Below the pieces are notes generated by a model. That model was not told the origin of the DNA and made no database searches. It saw only the letters and a program-made list of their open reading frames with translations. From the NCBI GenBank assembly GCA_031308135.1, contig JAHLJT010008756.1, forward strand, positions 61,684,817-61,748,816: a stretch of 64,000 nucleotides of DNA, written 5' to 3'. This document shows positions 11,893-23,179 of this stretch, piece by piece. This DNA comes from Acheta domesticus (taxonomy: Eukaryota; Arthropoda; Insecta; Orthoptera; Gryllidae). Numbering within the stretch: the stretch's first letter is position 1; each line of letters opens with the position of its first letter. A program made the translations under genes and the position numbers.

Positions 11893-13412
11893 TGTGTGTG
11901 AGAGAACGAGAACTAGAAAGAGAGAGAGAGAACGAGAACTAGAAAGAGAGAGAGAGAACGAGAACTAACTAGAGAGAGAACGAGAACTAGAAAGAGAACG
12001 AGAACTAACTAGAGAGAGAACGAGAACTAGAAAGAGAGAGAGAGAGAACGAGAACTAGAAAGAGAGAGAGAGAACGAGAACTAGAAAGAGAGAGAGAGAG
12101 AGAGAGAACTAGAACTAGAAAGAGAGAGAGAACGAGAACTAGAAAGAGAGAGAGAACGAGAACTAGAAAGAGAGAGAGAACGAGAACTAGAAAGAGAGAG
12201 AGAACGAGAACTAGAAAGAGAGAGAGAACGAGAACTAGAAAGAGAGAGAGAACGAGAACTAGAAGAGAGAGAGAGAACTAACTAGAGAGAGAGAGAGAAC
12301 TAACTAGAGAGAGAGAGAGAACTAACTAGAGAGAGAGAGAGAGAACTAACTAGAGAGAGAGAGAGAGAACTAACTAGAGAGAGAGAGAGAGAACTAACTA
12401 GAGAGAGAGAGAGAGAACTAACTAGAGAGAGAGAGAGAGAGAACTAACTAGAGAGAGAGAGAGAGAGAACTAACTAGAGAGAGAGAGAGAGAACTAACTA
12501 GAGAGAGAGAGAACTAACTAGAGAGAGAGAGAGAACTAACTAGAGAGAGAGAGAGAACTAACTAGAGAGAGAGAGAGAACTAACTAGAGAGAGAGAGAGA
12601 ACTAACTAGAGAGAGAGAGAACTAACTAGAGAGAGAGAGAACTAACTAGAGAGAGAGAGAACTAACTAGAGAGAGAGAGAACTAACTAGAGAGAGAGAGA
12701 ACTAACTAGAGAGAGAGAGAACTAACTAGAGAGAGAGAGAACTAACTAGAGAGAGAGAGAACTAACTAGAGAGAGAGAGAACTAACTAGAGAGAGAGAGA
12801 ACTAACTAGAGAGAGAGAGAACTAACTAGAGAGAGAGAGAACTAACTAGAGAGAGAGAGAACTAACTAGAGAGAGAGAGAACTAACTAGAGAGAGAGAGA
12901 ACTAACTAGAGAGAGAGAGAACTAACTAGAGAGAGAGAGAACTAACTAGAGAGAGAGAGAACTAACTAGAGAGAGAGAGAACTAACTAGAGAGAGAGAGA
13001 ACTAACTAGAGAGAGAGAGAACTAACTAGAGAGAGAGAGAACTAACTAGAGAGAGAGAGAACTAACTAGAGAGAGAGAGAACTAACTAGAGAGAGAGAGA
13101 ACTAACTAGAGAGAGAGAACTAACTAGAGAGAGAGAACTAACTAGAGAGAGAGAACTAACTAGAGAGGAGAGAACACTAGAAAGAGAGAACACTAGAAAG
13201 AGAGAAAACTAGAAAGAGAGAAAACTAGAAAGAGAGAAAACTAGAAAGAGAGAAAACTAGAAAGAGAGAAAACTAGAAAGAGAGAAAACTAGAAAGAGAG
13301 AAAACTAGAAAGAGAGAGAACTAGAAAGAGAGAGAACTAGAAAGAGAGAGAACTAGAAAGAGAGAGAACTAGAAAGAGAGAGAACTAGAAAGAGAGAGAG
13401 CGAGAGAGACCG
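11852..13412. repeat. 1.56-kb GT/GA satellite with a 20-bp unit
   Basis: A (GT)n run at about 11853-11890 leads into GA-rich DNA punctuated by GAACTAGAA or ACTAACTA spacers. From about 12590 to 13100 the unit is almost perfectly 20 bp, ACTAACTAGAGAGAGAGAGA, without visible change over many copies. The left and right flanks carry older variants with GAACTAGAAAGAGAG. Nearly pure purine runs on one strand could form triplex DNA. There is no coding content. Confidence 0.95.
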
Positions 13413-13979
13413 TGTCAGTGAGTCGTGGGACAGCCACTGAACTTAAAAGTGAACGAATGTATTTTCTCCAATGAAATAATACACAGGATGGCTTTACTCA
13501 AACTGAACACAATTGTGTCGTTCCAATCGCTTACTCTTAACTCGTGCTGCGCTCTGTTAGGGTACAGGCCAACTGATTCCTTAGTCAAAAGAGCGCGAAA
13601 CTGGGCGGATATTGTATCTTGACGCGGTTTAATTACCAACTCAAGAGCTTTGCAATTCCAAGATCCATTTGCTCACCAAGTTTAATTAAATATTCAACTG
13701 CTGACGTCTGGCTGCCGACTTCGAAAATTGTTTTTCATTGTCTTAACACACAGCGAAAGCTCCAGCATGCTAATTTTCCACTTCTATTGTACTGAGAGTC
13801 CAATCCCGGTCCATACACGAGGCACTTGTGGAAACCAACATTAGTTCATCACAAGCTTTTTCGGGGTTCTACGTTTTCCCCCATCTCATCGTACGGTTGC
13901 TTCATTCATACCATATAATTATCTATTCATTAAAACATGGGATTAACCTGTATGGCTACGAAAACATATCATAATATAG
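13413..13979. other. spacer, nothing recognised
   Basis: Ordinary AT-rich DNA with two short overlapping frames and no motif. Confidence 0.4.
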
Positions 13980-14640
13980 CTAGTGGTGCTAAAACAGCAC
14001 GTACTTTCTCGCCTGTATTTTCACGCAAAAATTACTGAATATTTCGAAAAAATTATCCATGACCTTATTTCAAAATCTATCTTAAGTAACAATTTCACTA
14101 AGGGAAAAAATTTCTTTAATATTTTAGTAGTAGGAAGACTCGGAAAAATTTTGAACTTAAACAATTTTCTAAAAAAAAAAATCAGAATTTTCATCGAACA
14201 TGAGACTTTTAACTTCCTTTATACTTTCTAAGAACAATATTTAATAAAAATCAATGGAGCCATTTTTTTTTAAATTTTGAAACTGCCCCGGAGGCATCAT
14301 ATAAATTATCCCGCAAAATTGAAACATGGGTTTCAAATTCTAGGGGCCGCGACATTAGCCATCAATTAGGGAAAATCGATTTTGGAGGAATAAGCTGTGC
14401 GGTTTAGCCACTAGCGTTGTTCACGGAAAACCGGACAGACGTTTTGCCGTCATTCGATTTTTTTCCTATATTCAGCTAGTGGATTTATCCACTTTTTTCG
14501 TTACCAGGGCCCTGTAATAAGACTTTGTATTTTTGCCGAAAATTCGCCGTTTTTTTCGCGCAGCATTACATAACTTTCTACTCTGCAGCGAGAAAGCAAA
14601 AATATAATCAATGTATCATCAACTCAAAATTTCTGTCAGT
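13980..14640 (-). mobile_element. F2 repeat, short copy
   Basis: The left end CTAGTGGTGCTAAAACAGCA is the reverse complement of the F2 3' end, which forms a GTGCT...AGCAC hairpin followed by CACTAG. Internal blocks (GGGGCCGCGACATTAGCC, AGCCACTAGCGTTGTTC and the ATTACATAACTTTCT end) match 8862-9720. About 0.66 kb and non-coding. It is shorter than the 57490-59790 copy, which suggests internal deletion. Confidence 0.7.
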
Positions 14641-17600
14641 TGTAAAGGGGGAAAATAAAAAAATATGAGAATGAAGGAACGAAGCAAATAAATAAATTAA
14701 TAAATATTCTTTCCACAATTCTCACTGATTTTCATTAAACCGGGGAAGTTTTTTCGGTGGTCTAGAGTTCAATATAAATTTTCCTTCTTGGGAAATAAGT
14801 CAATATTCGAGGATATTCCTCCATATCAGAGGAATTATCTTTTGTTCCAATTTTAATTGAAAAGGTAGAAAATTGAGAGTTAATTGTAAAAAACGATAAT
14901 GTTCAAATACCGAGGCACCTAAATGTACAAATATAATTTATTTCATTATATCGAAGCATTAAGTAAAAAATATACTATTAGTCAAGTAGGTAAGTCCATT
15001 ACATAAAGATATCTTCCTATTAATTCATAATTTGTATTAGTATTGCAACATTCGAATTTCTAGGGAAATGCGTGGAAAATCAAATCATGTATTGTATCGC
15101 AAAATGACAGTGATATTTTCATGAGGCTAAGATCAATTTCGTCATTCAAATGAACATCTCATAGATGATTCCCAGAAGTGGTTGACACATCGATTCATTG
15201 GAAAGGCCGTGTCGTCATTCAATTGTTTCCTTCAAGAATATTGAAATTATTGATATTCTTACACAGGAGGTTCAATTTTAGAATCGCATTACCATGCAGT
15301 AACGGTAAGCTTTCCACACAGACGTTATCATGGATTAAAATTAAAAAACACTCCATTATAAAGAAAATGGAAAATCGATTGTTTCAAAACGGAGCAGAAT
15401 TCGAACATTTTCATTTTTATGAAATTATTTTTCGCATCCAAACTGCACAATTTCATTACCTTTTGCAAAAATCTCGGTGTAACTGAAAGTTCAAGCTTTT
15501 GAACGTTTTTGTTATCATACGAAGTTATATGGTGTAAATGGAGATGCGAAATATCAATTTTCAAAATGCGAATCAAATTTGGAAATTTTCTGATTCTTAA
15601 GGATCCTTCCCATTCCTCATAGAAATAATGATATTCATAAAAATAAATATGAACTCTGGAAAGAAGGAAAACCTTGAAGATGAACAATAGAATAATTTCA
15701 ATGTATCATTTCTAGTTATAACAAGATACGTCGTCTTTCCATTTCAATCGCAATAAATTCAATGCAGTTGATCCACACGAACATACTATGTTTTCACTTC
15801 GAAATTATGACATTTTATCTTTCACCCGCTCCGTTATCTTTCAGAATTCATTGAATTCAAGGTGAACCACGGAAGTTGAACAAGCACGCACGAGGAAAAT
15901 CTTTCATGACATAATTCACGGTATAAGAGGATTGTTTCATGGCAAAACGAGCTTGGATAAAGATAGACCAATGTGTTCCTCAATGGAATGGAATCTATTA
16001 ATATGTATCGTCCCAAAGTTTAATCTGCTTTTGTGAAAAAATCTTTCTAGATAATTAGGAGTATATTTGTTATCTTCGCAATAACCCGTAATACTCGTAT
16101 TTCCGAGGGGCATTTTTGAAAACGAAAGAATTTTCATACCCATTAAACAGGGCAATTTCATGCATTTATAAGAAAATACAAAATCTGCAAAAATCGTACA
16201 AAATCTACAAACTATCTTACAATGACGATATTTTTATTATTCACTGTCCATAAAAGCAGTCTTCAAACAGCTCTAGCTTCGCAAAACACGTTTTGGAAAA
16301 TAAAAGGAAAGTACCCGAAAATCTTAAATTTTTAAACATTCCAAATGTCTTTATTTCGAACACGAGAGATTTTAAGAAAAGACGCTTAATTCTGGGAAAA
16401 CAATTTCCGTTTTGCTACTCACACACATTTATGTTGGTACGAACTATAGCGAGTTCATTGCTGCCTTGACTTTTAAAAACAGGTGTATTTGTAAAGCTCG
16501 TGGCAGCAAGTAATTAGGCAAGAAACAATGCCACCTACAGCTAATCCGTGTTTTCATTCCGATCACTAGAATGCCCTACCCTAACCGCGACTCCGTTAGA
16601 AACGGCTAATAAGCTGATGACGCAAAGTCCTTCCTACAGGTCTCGAACACAAACACACTCGGGTGAAAAACGCGTTGAAGGCTGCCGGGAGCCACATGTG
16701 CACCCACCGAAAAACTACTTCCCTACCTCAGCCTTCAGGGTCAACGACCTGCACCAGCCAGCCAAAAACGACAGAGCCTTATCGCCCGGTCTCTGGTGTT
16801 TGCGTGTTTTATCTAGAAAGGTGCTCTCTCTACACGCCAAGCGAAGGGGAAAACGAGGCTCTTCAGTTCTTTGCTGAAACTACTCTTTGCTTACCAACAT
16901 CCAGTGAGTAAACTATAGCAGCGGTCGTTCGACACGCCGTCGCGTGTCTGCGACACATCGCCCAAGTGGCTGCTTCTCTCTTGAACAGGAGAGCTTAACA
17001 TCAGTTCCAGGTTGCTTTCTAAGGAGATAATTGCGTATACATCCGATTCATATTTACAGTGGTTTAAGAGTGAACTAGAAAGGGACAGAGACATGAAAAA
17101 GTATCATCGATCCTAAAAAAATCAAGGCATTCCAACTATTATCGTAGTCATTGGCAAATGTGGTTCGGACATTCGAAACTTCTAGTCTGATTTCTCGAAC
17201 ACTCAATTGGGAATCGAATCCTAATCCAGGGTCCTGAATTACTTTATTGAACAACTACGCTCTGGTCTCTCATATTTTTTATATTTCATTATAATAATAT
17301 GTAAGACGAGGTATCCTAATGTAAGTTAATCTGTAAAGAAAGTATAAATAATTCTGAATATACAACACGTCCGTAGGTTTGCAGACGAACGTTCGCATCC
17401 AATAATAAATATTTCATGTCACTCTCGTTGTTCGAAACAGATCATTGAGATCATCCGAATAGTCTATATTATCGAATAAATTTCCAATGAGCATCTCTTC
17501 ATTCTGAAGAGCCGAATCTTTTTTAGCAGGAATAAATCGAAGGTAATCTTCAAGCGTTATTTCCCGTGAGCAACGATTGCAATGCTCAAACGCTTTCCGT

Positions 17601-17754
17601 GTATTCGTGCTTCGTGCCTATCCGCAGATTCCGACACAGCTGTTGCACATCGGTCGTTTTATTCCTACTGAGTTTGCCAGCGTTGAAGCAGCGGCAGTAA
17701 AAGATATTGCTTCCCAGCGGGTGTAGACGGGGATGGAGGAGGTGGGGTGGGGGT
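14641..17754. other. AT-rich DNA, nothing recognised
   Basis: About 3.1 kb. Frames of 102 and 119 codons near 15178-15687 lie on opposite strands and overlap, have no recognisable motif and a composition like their surroundings, so I do not call them genes. A slightly GC-richer patch at 16560-16990 holds a 109-codon frame, also unrecognised. Confidence 0.4.
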
Positions 17755-18240
17755 GGAGGACTGGGCCAGAGTGAGACGAGGCGAAGAGAAGTGAGGTATA
17801 GCGAGGCGAAGAGAAGTAAGGTATAGCGAGGCGAAGAGAAGTGAGGTATAGCGAGGCGAAGAGAAGTGAGGTATAGCGAGGCGAAGAGAAGTGAGGTATA
17901 GCGAGGCGAAGAGAAGTGAGGTATAGCGAGGCGAAGAGAAGTGAGGTATAGCGAGGCGAAGAGAAGTGAGGTGGAGCAAAGCGATGCGATGCGATGTGAT
18001 GCGATGCGATGCGATGCGATGCGAAGCGAGGTGGAGCAAAGCGATGCGAAGCGAGGTGGAGCAAAGCGATGCGAAGCGAGGTGGAGCAAAGCAATGCGAA
18101 GCGAGGTGGAGCAAAGCGATGCGAAGCGAGGTGGAGCAAAGCGTTGTGAAGCGTGGCGAGGTGAGGTGAGGTGATGCAAAGTGAATTGATGCGAAGCGAG
18201 GCGAGGCAAAGAGAGTTGATGGGAAGCGAGACGAGGCGAG
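17755..18240. repeat. 25-bp minisatellite with shifting variants
   Basis: The left half repeats a 25-bp unit containing GTGAGGTATAGCGAGGCGAA. At about 17970 it changes to GCGATGCGAT-type 5-bp repeats, then to a second 25-bp unit, GCGAAGCGAGGTGGAGCAAA plus GCGAT. Both units are built from GCGAN pentamers, so the array probably grew from a 5-bp core. Because 25 is not a multiple of three the peptide frame cycles, and the roughly 200-codon minus-strand frames are artefacts of the repeat. Confidence 0.9.
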
Positions 18241-18696
18241 CTACGAGCACGCGAGTTACTGTACTGTATATAAATGAAATTCTAAAAAGAATTTATATAG
18301 TTAAGTTCGCAGTAATTAGTACTACAATTCACTTCTAAATAAGTATTTTTATTCACTAAAAGATTTTACAACGAAAGAGAAGATTCAAATCTTTAGTAGG
18401 TAAATCAAGATCCTATCGTTAAAGTCACGAACAACCCGACGTTTACCTTCCCCGAAAACTGGGAAGTGCATTGTATTAAGACAGTAAATGACTCTTGACG
18501 CAATCGAGACACGTTCACACGTTCGGAAGTAGTTTGCCAAGAGATTAGACCACCCTGATTAGAGACTCTGCGTTAATTTACCTTCCCTAAATGTTTATTA
18601 ATACAATTTATGCTCTTGGCGTATTCTCGATAATTCACGAAACACTTCGCGACAGTCTAGCAAAGCCAGCCAGCGAGCGAGAGACGAGATAGACAT

Positions 18697-18747
<51 letters not shown>

Positions 18748-19007
18748 TATACTACACGAGAGGAATATTGAATCACCGCGCATTATGCATCATTCACCGT
18801 AAACGAGATAATGCAAATGTTGTGACATGCAATAAAACACTAATGCAGACGTAGAAACAATGACAAAAACAATTACAAGGGTTAAGTGGAATGCAATTGA
18901 CTATTCAAAAGATATCTCAAGAGAAAATATTTGTCCATAAAAAGACGCAAACATTTTAAATGATGCCGACGATATAAAACTGTATTAATAGTTCAAAAAA
19001 TAGTACA
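18241..19007. other. spacer with a (GA)n run
   Basis: AT-rich DNA containing a (GA)n microsatellite at about 18699-18747. Nothing else was recognised. Confidence 0.5.
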
Positions 19008-19141
19008 TTATGAAACCATGATGTAATGATGGGTATAAATACACGAGTGTGATATTACGATAAGAGCGAGGAACGAGCGAGTATTGTAAACTTCGCACGA
19101 GTGTATTAATACCCATTACATTGAGTTTCATGCGGTATTTT
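19008..19141. mobile_element. fold-back (MITE-like) element
   Basis: The left arm ATGAAACCATGATGTAATGA, followed by GGGTATAAATACACGAG, pairs with the right arm CGCACGAGTGTATTAATACC followed by CATTACATTGAGTTTCAT. The centre contains the near-palindromic GAGCGAGGAACGAGCGA. The whole is about 134 bp and is almost all inverted repeat. No clear target duplication was found, so the transposon class is open. Confidence 0.55.
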
Positions 19142-20343
19142 TTCTACGACTTTTGCAAGTTAAACGTTTACATTGAATTGTTTTGTGGACGTTGACATGC
19201 AGGATTCAGTCAAGGCCAGCTAACGGACACCTCCCTAACCCTACTCTCGGCATGCTGCCGCAGGTGGCTGTAGAGTACTGCGCTAGTCAAATAGAATCAA
19301 AGTGAAATTACGAGCCAATTTGTTTCAAATAATATTCCACAAAAATACTAATAAAAGACATTAACTGACAAGCATAATATGATATCAAATGTAATTTTAA
19401 TGTACACAATCGAACGAAACATTAACTAAAACGATTCTAAATAATTAATTGTCAATACTTGGTTTGTAAACTTCTCTGTGATTGGTTAAGAACCTGTATC
19501 ATAATGAAGTCGTAGTAAGTATCATTGTGAATCGTAATGAGCATCATTATGCACCTGGTTGCAGCCATCAAATGACAGCATTATACAATGGGAGTAGAAA
19601 AATTCGTACGGATTGTTATTCATTCTCCACGCTACAGAGAAAGCTGAATTACTTTTACAAATTTGGTAACATTTTAGTTACGAGTATAATTATTTAAGAC
19701 ATTGGCACGTTTTATTTATAATTGGATTATATTCTATCCTAATCTCTCAAGATTAAACATAACCTCACAAAAATATGTACTGCCAAAACGGTCAGCAATC
19801 AAAATTATACTTGTGAATGGTATATTTCGACTTTAATTATAAATTAAGCAAGACATCTGTATCTTAGCTAAAATCTCTATTATTTCTTTCTGAAATCTCA
19901 ATACCTCGAAGCAATATTTTTCAACAGAAAGGCTGTATCTACGCGGAATGTAATTAAAGTCACATTCGTCACAAAAATTCGTCACAGGAGAATAAGAACA
20001 CTCCCTCATTTCAAAAAGAACTCAGAAGGAAATGAACTGTGTTTAATACAGTTCAACCCTGCGAGTTGTAAAGAAAACTCGGAAACTTCGCATTTATGGA
20101 TGGCATCGCAGTTTCCTAGATGAAAGTTCTGAAGCGAGCCCCCGAAAACACACAGGCAAAGCGTCGGCCCAAAAATCCTTGGGCGTAATTTCGGGAGCTG
20201 GGCCGCAGAATCCTTGCTTTATTAAACGTCTGCAGTTTGGAGAGAATGGACGTGAGCTTATTCGCGCGGTTCGACCGCAGTTCCTCGGCTTTAGAAGTTC
20301 CTCGTAATTGGCTAATTGTGTTCCCTCTCAACAGCGAAAGAAG

Positions 20344-20387
<44 letters not shown>

Positions 20388-21056
20388 TGGAGAGTAGTGT
20401 TAGCATGCGATGCGGGCAGGCAGAGAAAGCGAAATATGGGGGCAAATGGCGATTATGGATAAAGAGAATGAAATTTACAGAAGGAATTGGATAATTGAAC
20501 CTTCAGGTTTTAACTAAACATCATTACGAACAATCAGTACAGTTCTCACCTACGAACATTTGTGATGAGAAAATATAAGGTACGGCCATAAACACGCGTA
20601 GGAAAACAGAGCGGGACTGACAAAAAAGAAAGGCACTTACCAAACTTTCGTAAGGAATTGGAAATTGAGAAATTCACTGCCAAAAAAAGCGTACCTAGTA
20701 TTAAAAGTGACACGACATTCTTGTATGTACACTTTCGTAGCACGGCCAATTACAGAAGAAACATCAAAAGTAAGCAATATTCAAAAGAAAGAAAAACTTC
20801 TAAAATTCGTACACGAGAAAGAAAAATACTTGTGAAACAAACGATATGGAAAAAAACATTACATGTTTTTATCCAAAACATGGTAAAATGTTACTAAAGG
20901 AAGAAAGTAATTTAAACGAGTATGGTTAATTAGCGAGTACAAAATAATTGAAACGACCCTTAGAAATTTTCTGCAATTAGCTACAGACACATCTAGTGAG
21001 AAGCAGCAAAGAGAGAAAAGAGGGGAATGGAATTTAACGTCGCCCGTACGATATCG
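19142..21056. other. AT-rich DNA with a (GA)n run
   Basis: Contains a (GA)n microsatellite at 20347-20385 within a slightly GC-richer patch at 20100-20460. No supported gene. Confidence 0.4.
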
Positions 21057-21300
21057 TTTGCGGTGCCTGCAAGCACGTCTGCATCGGAGTTTCGGGAGGA
21101 CTCAAGCGGAACAAAGGAACGCGCGACGCAGCGCTTCTGAAACTAAACGAGGCCCTCCGCAGGGCGAACGCCGTTGCCTAGGCAACCACCTGCACCCGCG
21201 AGGAGTGGCGGTGGAGGCTGTCCCAAGCAGCGGGGGCACCGACATGGCAAGACCTTTCGGAATAGTGAAGGTCGCGACGGATAAGCAGTCTCCCATCAAT
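21057..21300. promoter_or_regulatory. CpG-rich patch with an X-box-like palindrome
   Basis: At 21173-21186 the sequence GTTGCCTAGGCAAC is a perfect 14-bp palindrome. It fits the RFX-factor X-box pattern of two GTTGCC half-sites with a 2-bp overlap/spacer. In animals X-boxes sit in promoters of ciliary genes. The surrounding 240 bp are CpG-rich, but no adjacent exon is recognisable, and the patch is followed at once by a SINE target site. The motif is certain; its function is inferred. Confidence 0.35.
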
Positions 21301-21316
21301 TACGGAACGCCAAAGA

Positions 21317-21800
21317 TTGATTGATTACGAGCGCGTCAACTGCTTAGGTCACCAGTCCCGTATGTACAGTGAGTGTTTTATCGCAGGTTAACAGGTAGCG
21401 GTGATGTTCCCCGAGCGAGATTCGACGCCGATTTACATCAGCTTGCGGGGATTTTTCCAACCAGACACCGCCCCCAGACGGGACAAGCTCTAAGCTCCCG
21501 ATTGTGGCGCGAGTGGTAGTGTAGTGTATGTGAGTGTAAATGAGTAAAAAGTAAAGGGTGAGGATAGGACAAGGAAGAGGAAGGAAAGAGCGCGAGGGCT
21601 CTGAGGTCCGTTTGTTACGGTACTTCTCCAGCATTCGCCTGGTGTTAATAGGAAAAAGCACGGAAAACTACCGATAAGAGCACCCGGCCGCTAGAATTCT
21701 CCTCACGAGAGCCGGTGCAGCAGCTGAATTCCACCCAGCAGTATAGCCACCCTCGGGACTCGAACCTGCAGGGACACATCAGCTGATGCCCTGAGCCACC
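21317..21800 (-). mobile_element. SINE-A, complete copy with 15-bp TSD
   Basis: The element is bounded by the exact 15-bp direct repeat ACGGAACGCCAAAGA at 21302-21316 and 21801-21815. Read on the minus strand it begins precisely with GGTGGCTCAGGGCATCAG (A box) and has GCAGGTTCGAGTCCCG (B box). It runs about 484 bp and ends in AATCAATCAA, a short ATCA-type tail. This shows tRNA-derived pol III transcription signals and target-primed retrotransposition, presumably by a LINE with the same kind of tail. At nearly 0.5 kb it is long for a SINE. It serves as the reference copy for the family. Confidence 0.9.
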
Positions 21801-21832
21801 ACGGAACGCCAAAGAGGGGCACGGGGTTTGAG

Positions 21833-22010
21833 GCAGCATTATTCTCCGATTTAAATTGAATGACTTCTGACAGACCATCAGGTGGACGCGGTCATCCAAT
21901 CGGGAGCTTCGTTACGACTTCAGTGTTTGGTATTGAAGCTCCCAACTAGGGAACTGTGTCACAGCTGATAATCTGTCAGAAGTCAATATTTAAATCGGAG
22001 TATACGCTGC
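21833..22010. mobile_element. MITE-like element, about 178 bp, long TIRs
   Basis: The left end reads GCAGCATTATTCTCCGATTT and continues AAATTGAATGACTTCTGACAG. The right end is its inverted counterpart, CTGTCAGAAGTCAATATTTA followed by AATCGGAGTATACGCTGC. TIRs of about 40 bp flank a small core that holds a second inverted pair, GGGAGCTTCG and TGAAGCTCCC. No exact target duplication was found. It lies 17 bp from the SINE-A target duplication. Confidence 0.6.
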
Positions 22011-22617
22011 GTTACATAGGGATAGGGGTGTCAGTTTAGTGTTAAGTAACGCTGATATTATTTGAATTTTTTCAACAGTTTCTGAAATAATTCCTTTTAT
22101 TTAAACTTATAATACAATATTAAAACACGAAAAAATATGGTTTAGAAAGTATAAATAAATTAAAAATTTGGGACGTTTAAATTGTTACAATGGAAATATT
22201 TTTTATCAATGGTACGATAGATTGTATATATTACGTTAGGAAGAAAAAATTCAAAACTGGTCTATAGTATTTTGTAGAATTTAATAAATTGGCGCAGTAC
22301 ACTCTCGTTGTCTCGCCAACGCGAAGTGCACAGCTTGTAAGAAATTCTCTCCTATGCGTCCTTCCTTCACTGAAAAACTGTCCCCAGTCCTTTTGTTTGA
22401 TGGTGTCCGCATCGCCAGCTCATTCAAACTTTATCAAAAAACATTAATACAGCTCACAAATACAATTAATAGAAATTGTTTTACTAATTTCTTTTCACTT
22501 ATTGTAAATGGTGGGTTTGTGGCAAGTGTTTCGTAGTAAGTGGGGTTCAAGAGCGTATTACAAGTGCGAAGGGGCAGAGGAACGAGGACACTAGAAAGAA
22601 AACCAGGATGTGTCAGC
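22011..22617. other. AT-rich spacer, nothing recognised
   Basis: No gene or repeat partner found. Confidence 0.4.
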
Positions 22618-22975
22618 AGGGTGGCTGCCGTTTTTCTCTAACAAATTTTACTGATTTTACCAGATTTTCCGGTTTAAGTTTGGTTAATTTTTGCCCTGTA
22701 AAATATGAAACATAATGAGTAATTTCACACCTTATATCCTACAATTATAATCGCAAGACATGGGTATTCGTTACTAAATTCTCTGCCCTCTAATTTTACC
22801 GTAAAAAGAAAACAATAACTATGTTTGCTTACTAACGTGTTTAAGGAACATTATTTTGTTTTATTAATACCAATATTTCCACGACTTATTAACAATTTCT
22901 TTTAAATTTCGTGCTTTTCCATGGCTTTTTTCCAGATCAACGATATTCCCTAACATTTCTGGGTTTTCAACGAAT
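22618..22975 (+). mobile_element. repeat D copy 1 (CAGGGTGGC-type)
   Basis: Starts CAGCAGGGTGGCTGCCGTTT and contains ACTGATTTTACCAGATTTTC, then TTACTAAATTCTCTGCCCTC, then GCTTTTCCATGGC. The same blocks in the same order, strongly diverged, occur at 60785-61130. The beginning resembles a hAT-derived non-autonomous family that I recall from many arthropods, starting CAGGGTGGC and rich in TTTCCCTGACTTT; that class assignment comes from memory. Confidence 0.5.
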
Positions 22976-23096
22976 GCGTATGAGTATTTTCACGCGAGTG
23001 TGTGGGTGCGTGCGCATGCCAATGCGTTAGTGTGTCGACGCATGTGTGTGGGTGCGCGCGTATGAACACGTGTTAGTGTATGTTTATGCGTATTAG

Positions 23097-23097
23097 G

Positions 23098-23172
<75 letters not shown>

Positions 23173-23179
23173 CGCGCGT
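23097..23179. repeat. (TG)n-(CG)n alternating purine-pyrimidine tract
   Basis: A (TG)n run of about 65 bp passes directly into (CG)n of about 15 bp. Long alternating purine-pyrimidine DNA of this kind is prone to the Z-form. Flanking 22980-23095 contains degenerate TGTG/GCGC words. Confidence 0.95.

Noticed and set aside
11852..13412. CRISPR-like regular repeats
   Set aside because: There are no unique spacers between units and the setting is eukaryotic; this is a satellite.
15178..15687. Opposing 102- and 119-codon frames
   Set aside because: Overlapping on opposite strands in AT-rich DNA, with no motif and no splice or polyadenylation context that would support a gene.
17586..18250. Minus-strand frames of 149-210 codons (Ser/Leu/Arg/His-rich)
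   Set aside because: The same 25-bp repeat read in three phases gives the same peptide cycle; no flanking domain.
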